This document shows, one piece after another, positions 25,693-34,162 of a DNA stretch of 64,000 nucleotides. Source of the stretch: Bremerella sp. P1 (GTDB taxonomy: Bacteria > Planctomycetota > Planctomycetia > Pirellulales > Pirellulaceae); assembly GCF_028748185.1 (NCBI RefSeq), contig NZ_CP118164.1:62001-126000 (forward strand), written 5' to 3'. The notes under the pieces were generated by a model, which saw nothing but the letters and a program-made list of their open reading frames with translations, made no database searches and was not told where the DNA came from. How positions within the stretch are numbered: position 1 is the stretch's first letter; every line of letters begins with the position of its first letter. The position numbers and the translations under genes are program-made.

Positions 25693-25765
25693 GCAGGGCC
25701 CGCGTGTCGCGGGTCGGATGCCTGACTAAAGCTTCGCGACCCGCGACACGCGGGCCCTACAGCAA
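25691..25765. repeat. Short palindromic intergenic element (22-bp perfect arms)
   Basis: The arms 25695-25716 (begins AGGGCCCGCGTGTCGC) and 25737-25758 are perfect reverse complements over 22 bp, with a 20-base loop. The flanks TTGC and AGCAA extend the symmetry imperfectly to 25691-25765. It carries no coding capacity, and its GC content and form are like REP/MITE-type repeats. It directly abuts the glyA terminator. Confidence 0.8.
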
Positions 25766-25784
25766 CTCCTCCCTCGATCCGCTC

Positions 25785-26318
25785 ATGCCCAGCCCATTCA
25801 AATTCTCGCTTCGCACGATGATCATCGTTATCACGTTGATCTCAGCCTTGGCGGGATACTTGGTCTATCAAACGCCGCGTTCGTTCGACCGCCATCAGGC
25901 TCCCGCGTATGCCGTGGACATGATGGACGCGACCGACGTCGAGTGGGATGTTTCGCTCCCCGGCGAGCTAGGGGGAACTTGCACGGTCGACTACCCACGT
26001 CAGCCTGGCCACACGTACTACTGCATCATGTCGATCAAAACCAAACAGCAAAAGCTCTTTGGTTCGGCCGGTGGGTTTATTATCAACTCCGTAGGCCCTG
26101 CGTCACAGCCAATTGGCCGGTCAGGCTTCTACGTCTTCCCGCGCAACTACCCCGATATCGACCTCGATGGTGCTACCGTCTGGGCCGAGATCCGGATCGA
26201 GAACTCCTCCGGCAGCGTTCTCTATCATGGCGTGAAGGAGTCGGAAACGTATCAGGAGGCCTCGGCGAGACTGAATAAACAGAACTACTCAGGCTCAACC
26301 GGCATTCCTCCTTCCTAA
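25785..26318 (+). CDS. Single-pass membrane-anchored protein, tandem paralogue 1
   Basis: 177 residues from the ATG at 25785; a longer frame back to 25659 would read through the palindromic repeat and is rejected. The N-terminus FKFSLRTMIIVITLISALAGYLVYQ is one transmembrane anchor (about 8-28). The outer domain contains the family marks MMDATDVEW (about 45), a YP-x-QPGH-x-Y-IMSIK strand (about 65-85), and WAEIRIENSSGSVLYHGVKESETY near the C-terminus (quoted only as recognised). The same marks recur in the genes at 26328 and 27691. No known domain is recognised; the alternating pattern suggests a small beta-sandwich. Confidence 0.8.
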   Translation: MPSPFKFSLRTMIIVITLISALAGYLVYQTPRSFDRHQAPAYAVDMMDATDVEWDVSLPGELGGTCTVDYPRQPGHTYYCIMSIKTKQQKLFGSAGGFIINSVGPASQPIGRSGFYVFPRNYPDIDLDGATVWAEIRIENSSGSVLYHGVKESETYQEASARLNKQNYSGSTGIPPS

Positions 26319-26327
26319 GTCGCCCCC

Positions 26328-26846
26328 ATGACCTTTCGCTTCAAGTATTCGCTGCTCACGCTGGTGATCGCCATCACGTTGGTTTCGATGTTGGCGGCTT
26401 TTCTGGTCTATATCCAACCCCGCGACATTAGCCGGCACCGCGCACCGTCCTATGTCTTGGACATGATGGATGCAACCGACGTGTATTGGGAGTTGGATTC
26501 TCCGCCCGAGCTTGTCGCGTCGTGCGAAATCAATTACCCACCGCATCCGGATCACGAGTATATTCTCATCATGTCGGTGAAGTCCGACCGCGGAAAACGG
26601 CTGCTTACGGCAGGCAGGCCGCACACCAACTTTGCCCCAGGCAAGCGAAATACCATCGGCCGTGACTTTGCAGGCGGTTTCAAAAGTGATCTCCCAGAGG
26701 AAGTCTTACGAAACGCCACGATCTGGGCCGAGATCCGTATTGAAGACGAGTTCGGCAATGTCCTATTTCACGACGTGAAGGAGTCGGAAACGTACGGCGA
26801 GGCTCGCGCAAAAGCGCAGCAGCAAAACGCTCCTGCGAAGCAGTAG
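26328..26846 (+). CDS. Single-pass membrane-anchored protein, tandem paralogue 2
   Basis: 172 residues, starting 9 bases after paralogue 1 and probably co-transcribed. Anchor YSLLTLVIAITLVSMLAAFLVY (about 6-27). It shares with paralogue 1 the blocks MMDATDVYWEL, YPPHPDHEYILIMSVKS, and ATIWAEIRIEDEFGNVLFHDV followed by KESETY. The middle region (glycine/lysine loops around 95-115) is the most diverged. Function unknown. Domain position outside the membrane is inferred from the basic N-terminus inside. Confidence 0.8.
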   Translation: MTFRFKYSLLTLVIAITLVSMLAAFLVYIQPRDISRHRAPSYVLDMMDATDVYWELDSPPELVASCEINYPPHPDHEYILIMSVKSDRGKRLLTAGRPHTNFAPGKRNTIGRDFAGGFKSDLPEEVLRNATIWAEIRIEDEFGNVLFHDVKESETYGEARAKAQQQNAPAKQ

Positions 26847-26904
26847 TAACGGTTGATCCTGCCCAAGCGTGGCACCCGGATCACTTGTGATGTCCGACGA
26901 TCGG

Positions 26905-27540
26905 TCACGGTGGACCGCGGTCGTTTGCTCGGCTGGCGACAAGCGTAGTGCTCACGTTCGCGCAAGCATGCGTCCCTGGGACAGCCCTGCGCGGAGCACA
27001 TCGTTTCTGCGGCGAACGTTCTTGGAGCAGTTTCTTCAGCCGCTTGAGTTCGGCGTGTTGCCGGTCGAGCACCTTCAGGTGAAACGAGACCCACGCCAGC
27101 GCGCGGTCCAGTTCTTTCGCGGTCGGCACCTGGAGGCCGTCGATCGTCTGGCCGGCGAACGCGTTCCGTCTGGGCTGCTTGGGGCGTCGGGGCCGAGCAG
27201 GGCAGGGCGTCTTGGGCCTGACAACCGCCGAAGGACTTGGGGCCTTGGATCGTGCGGCCTGCGTGATGGTAGAAGCAGGAACCGCCGAGCCTTCGGTATC
27301 GTTCGTCAAAGCGCTGGCGGCCGGTGGTTCTGGCGGAGAGGGTTCTGGCGTCGGCGGCTCATCCGGCGGGGAATGATTCACGGCAATCACCAGTTGCCCC
27401 ACCACATCCGCCGGCACCTCGACCAGTGTCCCGCAAGCCGAGCACAGGTAGGTCTTCCCAGCGCGCACAACGACCCCCGGAGCGTTCCCTTGCGAGAACG
27501 ACCCAGGGGGATCGGATTGTGCGCCGCTGCTGAAAGACAT
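26905..27540 (-). CDS. Hypothetical protein with CxxC knuckle and Pro-rich linker
   Basis: 211 residues from the ATG at 27540, lying on the opposite strand between paralogues 2 and 3. Near the N-terminus YLCSACGTLVEVPADVVGQL (30-49) looks like half a zinc ribbon, a CxxC knuckle of the kind planctomycete proteins often carry at the N-terminus; no second CxxC pair is evident. A Pro/Ala/Ser-rich linker (55-125) leads to a helical, Leu/Lys-rich segment (140-178, KVLDRQHAELKRLKKLLQE), probably a coiled coil. Function unknown. Its presence splits the paralogue array, suggesting later insertion (inference). Confidence 0.6.
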   Translation of the reverse strand: MSFSSGAQSDPPGSFSQGNAPGVVVRAGKTYLCSACGTLVEVPADVVGQLVIAVNHSPPDEPPTPEPSPPEPPAASALTNDTEGSAVPASTITQAARSKAPSPSAVVRPKTPCPARPRRPKQPRRNAFAGQTIDGLQVPTAKELDRALAWVSFHLKVLDRQHAELKRLKKLLQERSPQKRCAPRRAVPGTHACANVSTTLVASRANDRGPP

Positions 27541-27690
27541 GGTTTTACTCGTTACGATTGTGAGTGAAAGAATTTGATGGTCGCCCCGGACCGAGAAGTG
27601 GTCCGAGGACGATACGAGCAATATAGATGCGAAGCGCTTCCGTAAGATAGTGCGCGCCGAATTTTTTTGAATAGAAATGCCGCAGGGACA

Positions 27691-28278
27691 ATGCCCGAAC
27701 AACCCAAGAAGAGCCGACTTAGTTTCTCACTTCGAACGATGATCATCGGACTAACATTCGTCGCGATGATCGCCGCATTCATCGCGTACCAATCACGGCA
27801 CGACGAAGCCAAATACTACCATCAACGACAGTCAGCCCCTGATTACGTCCCGGCCATGATGGACGCGTTCGAGGTTCGCTGGGTACCGGAGAATGACAAA
27901 GAGATTTTCATTTTTTGGGAAGTCGATTTCCCACCACACCCCGATCACCGATATGTCACGATTGCCACGATTCGATCCAGCAAAGGGAAATATCCGATCA
28001 TGTCCTACGGACCGGTCGAGTCGATCGAAAAACGAAGAGTGGTTCAAGGACAGTTAATTGAAGACGAGATCATCTCCGCCAGTGGTGGGATTGCTATTGG
28101 TGACAATTTCATCTCGAAGAGAGTCGATTTAAAGGACGCCAAGATCAGAGTTGAAATCCGAATCATCGACGAATTCGACAATGTCCTGTTCCACGGACTG
28201 AAAGAATCGGATCCCTATTCGGTCGTAGCAGAGCGAGCGAAGCAAGAAGGTGATCCGGTTTACAGCCCCTCACCCTAG
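27691..28278 (+). CDS. Single-pass membrane-anchored protein, tandem paralogue 3
   Basis: 195 residues from the ATG at 27691; an in-frame TTG at 27667 is the alternative. Anchor FSLRTMIIGLTFVAMIAAFIAYQ (about 12-34). The family blocks MMDAFEVRW, FPPHPDHRYVTIATI and IRVEIRIIDEFDNVLFHGL followed by KESDPY match paralogues 1 and 2. The last codons and the TAG stop lie inside a palindromic repeat (28271-28302), so the C-terminal residues YSPSP are repeat-derived. Function unknown. Confidence 0.8.
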   Translation: MPEQPKKSRLSFSLRTMIIGLTFVAMIAAFIAYQSRHDEAKYYHQRQSAPDYVPAMMDAFEVRWVPENDKEIFIFWEVDFPPHPDHRYVTIATIRSSKGKYPIMSYGPVESIEKRRVVQGQLIEDEIISASGGIAIGDNFISKRVDLKDAKIRVEIRIIDEFDNVLFHGLKESDPYSVVAERAKQEGDPVYSPSP

Positions 28279-28302
28279 CCCTCTCCCCGGCGGGGAGAGG
28301 GG
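28271..28302. repeat. REP-like palindrome overlapping a stop codon
   Basis: CCCTCTCCCCG (28279-28289) and CGGGGAGAGGG (28291-28301) are perfect arms around a single G, preceded by CACCCTAG. The TAG at 28276-28278 is the stop codon of paralogue 3. The phrase CCTCACCCTAGCCCTCTCCC is a familiar dispersed palindromic repeat in many bacterial genomes. Confidence 0.75.
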
Positions 28303-28336
28303 ACCGGATGTGGTGGCAGGCCGTTTTGACGGATGC

Positions 28337-30457
28337 TTATTTACCCATCAGCTGCTGCTTGAGGAACTCATAGGTCAGGGCCGTCATGAAGGCGCGTTGC
28401 TTGTTGTCGGCGGCGCCGGCGTGGCCCCCTTCGATGTTCTCGTAGTACAGAACCGGGTGACCCATCTTCTTCATCCGGGCAACCATCTTCCGGGCATGGC
28501 CGGGATGAACGCGGTCGTCGCGGGTGCTGGTGGTGAAGAGGGTGTTGGGGTACGTCACGTCCTTCTTGACCAGGTGATACGGCGAGAACGTTTGGATGAA
28601 TTCCCACTCTTCTGGTTCATCCGGGTTGCCGTACTCGCCCATCCAGCTGGCACCGGCCAACAGCAGATGAAACCGCTTCATATCCAACAGCGGAACCTGG
28701 CTGACGACGGCGCCCCACAGGTCGGGCCGCAGCACGAGCATGTTGCCGGTCAAAAGGCCACCGTTCGAACCACCCATCACGCCGAGATGCTCCGGCGTGG
28801 TCACCTTGCGAGCGATGAGATCTTCGGCCACGGCGATAAAATCTTCGTACGCTTTGTGGCGGTTTTCTTTCAGCGCGGCTTGGTGCCACTTGGGGCCGAA
28901 CTCGCCGCCGCCGCGGATGTTGGCCACGACAAAGACGCCTCCTTCGGTCAGCCATGCAGTGCCGGTGGTCGCCGAGTAGTTGGGCGTCAGCGGAACTTCA
29001 AAGCCGCCATAACCGTAGAGCAGGGTAGCGTTCTTGCCGTCGAGCTTCAGGTCTTGGTGCGAAACCTGGAAGTAAGGAATCTTGGTGCCATCCTGCGAGG
29101 TCGCTTCGAACTGCTCGACTACCATCCCGGTTGCATCGTAGAACGCCGGCAGCGACTTCAGCTTCTGCAGCTTGGCATCGCCACAGGTACCCAGATACAA
29201 CGTCGTGGGCAGAGTGTAGTCGGTGATAGTGAGGAAGAACTCGTCCGACTCTTCTTCGTCGACCGCACCTACCGAGATCGAGCCGAACTGCGGCACGCCG
29301 GGCAGGGGTTCGCTCTTCCACTTGCCATCTTCGCCAGGCGTCCAGAGGTAGATCTTGTTGCGAACGTTGTCCAGTTCGTTGACGATCAAGTGATTCTTGG
29401 TCGGGCTGTAGCCCGCCAGCGACTTGCGATCGGTCGGCTCGAACAGCACGGTGAACTCGCGTTTGCCCTGCATGTAGTCGTCGTAGTTGCCGACCAGCAA
29501 CGCACCTGGCTCGTAAGACTTGCCGCCCACTTCCCAGGAACTGCGCGGCTGGACGAAGATCCACTCGCGGTGGACGTTCACTTCGGCGTCGTCCGGCTTT
29601 TCGATCTCGACCAGTTCGCCGTCGACCACTTCCCACAGCTTGCTGGTCCAGAAGGTGATCGCCCGACTGACGAACTCACGCTCGAAGCCAGGGGTCTTAT
29701 CGTAGATGCCAGTCACACTGACGTCGGTCTTTTCGCCTTCGAAGATCGTCTTGGCTTCGGACAGTTCGGTGCCACGCTTCCACTCTTTGACGATGCGGGG
29801 GTAGCCCGAATCGGTCAGCGAGCCTTCTCCGAAGTTGGTACCGACGATGAGGGTGTCTTTATCTTTCCACGAGACGCGGCTCTTGGCTTCTGGAAGGTAG
29901 AAGCCGTCTTCGACGAACTCACGCGTTTCCATGTCGAACTCGCGTTTGATGTCGGCATCGGCGCCGCCACGCGAGAGCTTGACCATTGCGTGGCGATAGT
30001 CAGGCCGCAGCATCGAGACGCCGTGCCAGACCCAGTTTTCGCCTTCTTCTTTTCCGAGGGCATCGACATCGATGATGACGTCCCACTCGGGATTTTCCTT
30101 CACATATTCTTCCGGCGTGGTGCGGCGCCACAAGCCACGCGGGTGCTCGCCATCTTGCCAGAAGTTGTAGTAGTAAGGGCCGCGCTTGACGACGAAGGGG
30201 ATCCGCTCGTTCGAGTTGAGGATCTTGAGAATCTTGTCTTCCAACTGCTGAAAGCCTTCCGACTCGGTCAGCTTCGCGGTGCTTTCTTTGTTTTGCTCTT
30301 TGACCCAATCGAGGGCCTTTTCGCCGGTGACGTCTTCCAGCCATAGATTCGGGTCATCAGACGTGGTTTCCGCGGCCGTTTGCGCCATAGCGAGGTTTCC
30401 TCCGTGAGGCAAAAGAAGTGAGATCAAACCAACGAGAAGCAGGGGGATCGCACGCAT
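28337..30457 (-). CDS. Prolyl oligopeptidase-family serine peptidase (S9), exported
   Basis: 706 residues from the ATG at 30457. A signal peptide (AIPLLLVGLISLLLP... to AMA-QT) implies a periplasmic or extracellular location. The N-terminal two thirds should form the seven-bladed beta-propeller that gates access (for example DPNLWLEDVTGEKALDWV at the start). The C-terminal alpha/beta-hydrolase has the nucleophile in GGSNGG (about Ser564), Asp in TRDDRVHP (about 648) and His in IEGGHAG (about 679). It cleaves peptides after proline or related residues. It stands alone, with unrelated genes on either side. Confidence 0.93.
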   Translation of the reverse strand: MRAIPLLLVGLISLLLPHGGNLAMAQTAAETTSDDPNLWLEDVTGEKALDWVKEQNKESTAKLTESEGFQQLEDKILKILNSNERIPFVVKRGPYYYNFWQDGEHPRGLWRRTTPEEYVKENPEWDVIIDVDALGKEEGENWVWHGVSMLRPDYRHAMVKLSRGGADADIKREFDMETREFVEDGFYLPEAKSRVSWKDKDTLIVGTNFGEGSLTDSGYPRIVKEWKRGTELSEAKTIFEGEKTDVSVTGIYDKTPGFEREFVSRAITFWTSKLWEVVDGELVEIEKPDDAEVNVHREWIFVQPRSSWEVGGKSYEPGALLVGNYDDYMQGKREFTVLFEPTDRKSLAGYSPTKNHLIVNELDNVRNKIYLWTPGEDGKWKSEPLPGVPQFGSISVGAVDEEESDEFFLTITDYTLPTTLYLGTCGDAKLQKLKSLPAFYDATGMVVEQFEATSQDGTKIPYFQVSHQDLKLDGKNATLLYGYGGFEVPLTPNYSATTGTAWLTEGGVFVVANIRGGGEFGPKWHQAALKENRHKAYEDFIAVAEDLIARKVTTPEHLGVMGGSNGGLLTGNMLVLRPDLWGAVVSQVPLLDMKRFHLLLAGASWMGEYGNPDEPEEWEFIQTFSPYHLVKKDVTYPNTLFTTSTRDDRVHPGHARKMVARMKKMGHPVLYYENIEGGHAGAADNKQRAFMTALTYEFLKQQLMGK

Positions 30458-30661
30458 CAACTAGCTCCATGTTCCGTGGATATCCTGGGGGATCTTGTAC
30501 TGCGTTCCATCGTACGCGTGCGACTACCCTTGTGGCAACCTGGGCGAATTGGCCGAAATTTGATCATTTCGCGGATCCCCGCCGCCGTTGGGGGTGTCTC
30601 GAAGAAGGGGGCATTTTCTAAAATGATGGGAATTGATGGTAATTGAATAGGTGGAGAAGCA

Positions 30662-31786
30662 TTGGCTCGCGTAGTTTTAGCTATGTCCGGGGGTGTCGAC
30701 AGTAGTGTCGCCGCCCATTTGCTCAAGCGTGACGGTCACGAAGTCATTGGGGTCTTCATGCGCCATGGCGAAGAGAGCCCGGTGGCGGAGTGCAAGCTCG
30801 ATGCTCCTGGTGGCGGGACCGCGCTGCAGATTCTCAACCAGCGAGCCGATCACAAGCAAGGCTGCTGCAGTGCTTCCGACGCAGCCGATGCCCGCCGGGT
30901 AGCCGATCGAATGGACATTCCATTCTACGCGCTGAATCTGCAGCAAGAGTTCGGCCAGATCATGGAGTACTTCGCCGACGAGTACATCCGCGGTCGTACC
31001 CCAAACCCGTGCGTGATGTGCAACAACTGGATCAAATTCGGCAAGCTGTTCGACTACGCTAACAGTGTCGGGGCCGAGTACGTCGCGACGGGACACTACG
31101 CTAAGCTGGTTCCTTCCGATGAGCCGGACGGCATTCCGCGGATGGTTCGCGGCGTCGATCCTGGCAAGGATCAAACGTACGTGCTGTTTGGCATTCAACG
31201 GGACTACCTCAAGCGGATGCTGCTGCCGGTGGGTGATTTCCAGAAAGATGAAATCCGCGCGATGGCCGGCGAGACCGGTCTGCGTGTGGCCGATAAGAAG
31301 GACAGCCAGGAAATCTGTTTCGTAACCAGCGGCAAGCACGATCAGTTTGTGAAGCAGCGACGCCCTAATGCCGAAACGGCTGGCGACTTTGTGCTGACCG
31401 ATGGAAGCATTGTCGGGCAGCACGACGGCATCGAGCGGTTCACTATCGGTCAGCGAAAAGGCCTCGGCATCGCTTTGGGCGAGCCACATTACGTCGTGAA
31501 GATCGACCCGGTCGAAAACCGCGTCGTGCTGGGGAAGATCGAAGAACTTGGCTGTGCCGAGCTGACGGCCAATAACTGCAACTGGCTCGTCGAGCCGAAG
31601 TCGGACGAGTTCCGCTGCGACGCGATGATCCGCTACAACAGCCCGGCGCTGCCGGCCACCGTGAAGATGCTTCCGGAGGGACGCATTGCGGTGACCTTCG
31701 ACGAGCCACGCAACGGCGTTGCCCCGGGTCAGGCGGTTGTCTGTTACGATGGCGACACCGTCCTGGGCGGCGGCTGGATCGAGTAA
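30662..31786 (+). CDS. mnmA: tRNA-specific 2-thiouridylase MnmA
   Basis: 374 residues with a TTG start, supported by GGAGAAG five bases upstream and by the family start (ARVVLAMSGGVDSS). PP-loop SGGVDSS at 9-15. The catalytic cysteine pair is Cys117 (NPCVMCN) and Cys219 (SQEICFV). GHYAK and KDQTYVLFGI are further signatures. It adds sulfur to C2 of wobble uridine in tRNAs for Lys, Glu and Gln. Compared with E. coli MnmA, an insertion of about 25 residues (near 36-65) follows the first strand. A Cys-Cys pair at 68-69 lies next to it. Confidence 0.95.
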   Translation: MARVVLAMSGGVDSSVAAHLLKRDGHEVIGVFMRHGEESPVAECKLDAPGGGTALQILNQRADHKQGCCSASDAADARRVADRMDIPFYALNLQQEFGQIMEYFADEYIRGRTPNPCVMCNNWIKFGKLFDYANSVGAEYVATGHYAKLVPSDEPDGIPRMVRGVDPGKDQTYVLFGIQRDYLKRMLLPVGDFQKDEIRAMAGETGLRVADKKDSQEICFVTSGKHDQFVKQRRPNAETAGDFVLTDGSIVGQHDGIERFTIGQRKGLGIALGEPHYVVKIDPVENRVVLGKIEELGCAELTANNCNWLVEPKSDEFRCDAMIRYNSPALPATVKMLPEGRIAVTFDEPRNGVAPGQAVVCYDGDTVLGGGWIE

Positions 31787-31800
31787 GGACCCCGGCCACA

Positions 31801-31828
31801 CCAGATGCAATGCTATCAAAGCATCTGG
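31801..31828 (+). other. Hairpin downstream of mnmA
   Basis: CCAGATGC (31801-31808) pairs perfectly with GCATCTGG (31821-31828), 14 bases after the mnmA stop. No T-tract follows; a weak or factor-assisted terminator is possible. Confidence 0.4.
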
Positions 31829-32018
31829 CAAAGCAGGAAAGCTGGTTCGAGCTTAACGAGCTGGATGTGAAACGGGCGAGGGAAATCTCGATTTTGCCGA
31901 TGATTCAGGCCCTTTCTGGCCGACTCTAGAAGACGTACGCGTGCTCAGTTGCCGCTTTGGTGTGAGCGCTGCCTGCGGTAACGTTGCGACGACAACCATA
32001 TTCTGGAGTAGATACCCA

Positions 32019-32438
32019 ATGACCAAGCTCATTCCCTTCACGTTCGTTTTGGCCATCGTTGCCCTGACCTCGCAGGTCAATGCTCAAGAGCTGAAGGTGG
32101 TCGACGCAAACGAAGAAAAGAAGCCACTGAGCGTCGAAGACGTTCCTTCGCTGGGCAATGCGACCCCAGAAATGTGGTTCTACCTGCAAGAGCTGCGACG
32201 CTATGAAGATCCATCCGCTGCACGCCGTCGTCGTGCGGAACTGACCGCTTCGGCTCGCCGCGCTCGCATGTTCTCGCAGCAGTGGTACGGCATCAACAAC
32301 CTGCGTCCATCGGCCAACGCCGTCCCGATGATGTACCGCTACTCAGCTCACCAGTCGAACGTCTCGTGGGACGCTACCCAGCACACCTACTACAACACGT
32401 CGGCCGCTCCAACGACCGGTGGTCCTCGCCAGTTCTAA
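32019..32438 (+). CDS. Small secreted protein of unknown function
   Basis: 139 residues from the ATG at 32019. A signal peptide (MTKLIPFTFVLAIVALTSQVNA, probable cut before QE) is followed by an Arg-rich helical region (ELRRYEDPSAARRRRAELTASARRARMF, about 65-90, given as recognised) and a Tyr/Asn/Ser-rich tail ending GGPRQF. The mature protein resembles other small exported planctomycete proteins in composition only. Its own strong terminator follows, so it is a single-gene transcript. Confidence 0.75.
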   Translation: MTKLIPFTFVLAIVALTSQVNAQELKVVDANEEKKPLSVEDVPSLGNATPEMWFYLQELRRYEDPSAARRRRAELTASARRARMFSQQWYGINNLRPSANAVPMMYRYSAHQSNVSWDATQHTYYNTSAAPTTGGPRQF

Positions 32439-32465
32439 GCTGACCAGCGATAATCGAATCACACG

Positions 32466-32499
32466 AAACAGGACGAGCAGAAATGTTCGTCCTGTTTTT
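32466..32499 (+). terminator. Intrinsic terminator
   Basis: AAACAGGACGA (32466-32476) and TCGTCCTGTTT (32487-32497) form an 11-bp perfect stem followed by a T-run (to 32499), 28 bases after the stop of the secreted-protein gene. Confidence 0.88.
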
Positions 32500-32537
32500 G
32501 TTTCGAAGAGGACCTAGCCACTGAGCAGAGAGAAATC

Positions 32538-32631
32538 TAACCACGGATGACACGGATAGTCACGGATGGATTTTTCCGAGTCGACTTCGTTGACTGATCC
32601 TATCTGTATTTATCCGTGTCATCCGTGGTTA
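32538..32631. repeat. Intergenic inverted repeat with 21-bp perfect arms
   Basis: The arms 32538-32558 (starts TAACCACGGATGACACG) and 32611-32631 are perfect reverse complements over 21 bp, with a 52-base interval. The arm sequence is itself built from the short unit CACGGAT, which recurs at 32561-32567. No coding capacity. It lies between two convergent genes. Confidence 0.8.
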
Positions 32632-32669
32632 CTCCTTCTCTTCTTCTGACCTCTATCACTAGACCTTAT

Positions 32670-34022
32670 TTAGAAGCCCAGGCCAGGGCCGGTGAGGACG
32701 CCGGTGCCGACGGTGCCGTCGGTGATGTTAAACATGGCAGGGAAGCGATCTCGCCAGCCGTCGTTGCCGGCAGGGCAGTACTGGCGACCGTTTCCTTCGA
32801 TGGCGGCGATCGTGGGCAGGCGAGCCGCGATGCTGGCGGAGTGCAGGAACGATGCCCCTGGGCAGGTCAGATCCTGCACGCACAGAAACAGCTTGTACTT
32901 TTGGGCCGCGGCTCCCATCAGCAAAGCCTCGGAGTGGCCTTTGCATGCTTTCAAAGCCACACCGCTGTAGCCTTGCTCGCGCGAAAGGAAGAGCGTGTCG
33001 AGATCGATCAGCGATTCGTCGATGACTACCGGCTTGATCTTGGCGGCCGCGTGCATCTTGTTTTCTGGATGCTTCCGCAAATCACGATGGGTCGGTTGTT
33101 CGATGTACTGCACGCGGTCCATGGCCGAAGGGCTGACCTCCGCCAGCTTGGCCAGGAAGTCGAGCACGTACTGCACACTGGCACACTTCTCGTTGAAGTC
33201 CAGGGAGTAGAACCACGACGTCACGCCGCGCTGCGACTGGGCAGCGGTCGCGACCTTGTCGATCTTGGCGACCCGGGCAACGTCCCAGTCGATGTCATCT
33301 CCATTGAGCTTGATCTTCAGATGAGTCAGACCATCGGCCACAATCCACTGGGCCAGCGTTTCTGGCAGGCCATCGCCGACCGGCTGGGTGAGTTCGTCAT
33401 GGTCCAGCGGATCGAGCGCACCGACCAGGTGGTACAGCGGCATCGTGGGCTGCGGCTCGCGGGTTGTGTACTGATCGAGGTACTCACCGGCGAAGTCCTC
33501 GTTCAAGAAGCCGGAAAGATCTTCCTCGATGAACTCTTTGCCCAGGGTGTTGTAGCTGTTGAGTCCCAACGCTTTGCCGTAGGCATCATGAATGGCTGCG
33601 TCGATCGGGCTTCCGGCGACCAGCAAGGCCAACGGCGGGATCGCCTCAGGCAAAGAAAACTCGGTTTCCAGTTGCTTGCCGATTCCCATCAGCGGCTCGT
33701 GCAGCGAGCGGGCATGTTGCAGCGGGTGCGCGGCCTCGTTCAGCTTACCGGCCTCGGCCGAGAACCGTTCGGCAACTTCGATCATCGCGGCCAGCGTCTG
33801 GCTACCTTCCACCTGTTGAGAAGGCCATCCCCAAACGTTACCCATGGGCATCGAGCCAAAGCCTTGGCCGATCTTGCCACTTTTGGTTTCGACGGTGATC
33901 TCGACGTTAAAGAGAGTAACGTCGGTAACGACACGTCCCCCAAACTTCATCGGGGTACGGTACTGAATGGTTTCCGTCGACGGCTTAACGTCGCGAACGA
34001 CAATATCGGTGGGCTTAGTCAT
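32670..34022 (-). CDS. Enolase-superfamily (mandelate racemase/muconate cycloisomerase-like) enzyme
   Basis: 450 residues. The capping domain starts DIVVRDVKPSTETIQYRTPMKFG. The barrel has the KxK catalytic lysines at 236/238 (HLKIKLNG), metal ligands Asp275 (SLDFNE), Glu308 (QYIEQP) and Asp335 (VVIDES), and a second general base Lys358 or Lys361 (ALKACKGHSE). This is the muconate-lactonizing subgroup arrangement, which abstracts a proton alpha to a carboxylate. At 450 residues it is longer than usual, mainly through insertions around 175-220. The substrate cannot be read from the sequence and no neighbouring gene helps. Confidence 0.85.
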   Translation of the reverse strand: MTKPTDIVVRDVKPSTETIQYRTPMKFGGRVVTDVTLFNVEITVETKSGKIGQGFGSMPMGNVWGWPSQQVEGSQTLAAMIEVAERFSAEAGKLNEAAHPLQHARSLHEPLMGIGKQLETEFSLPEAIPPLALLVAGSPIDAAIHDAYGKALGLNSYNTLGKEFIEEDLSGFLNEDFAGEYLDQYTTREPQPTMPLYHLVGALDPLDHDELTQPVGDGLPETLAQWIVADGLTHLKIKLNGDDIDWDVARVAKIDKVATAAQSQRGVTSWFYSLDFNEKCASVQYVLDFLAKLAEVSPSAMDRVQYIEQPTHRDLRKHPENKMHAAAKIKPVVIDESLIDLDTLFLSREQGYSGVALKACKGHSEALLMGAAAQKYKLFLCVQDLTCPGASFLHSASIAARLPTIAAIEGNGRQYCPAGNDGWRDRFPAMFNITDGTVGTGVLTGPGLGF

Positions 34023-34162
34023 GGTGGCTTTCCTGGCAAAAGGAGGAAGGAGCCACCCATCCTAAACGCTGACAGGTGACGTGAAAACGGGCCACGTCAC
34101 CTGAAACGTTTCGCAGATGGTATCTCGCGATACCCAAGAGGGCACGAAAAACGAATGTGCCG

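Noticed and set aside
25659-25784. In-frame upstream extension of the first tandem paralogue
   Set aside because: It would translate part of the glyA terminator and the whole palindromic repeat; the ATG at 25785 directly precedes the membrane anchor shared with the paralogues.
28250-30346. Long plus-strand open frame (698 codons) opposite the S9 peptidase gene
   Set aside because: The complementary strand encodes a clear S9 peptidase with signal peptide and catalytic triad; the antisense translation has no recognisable motif and arises from codon bias.
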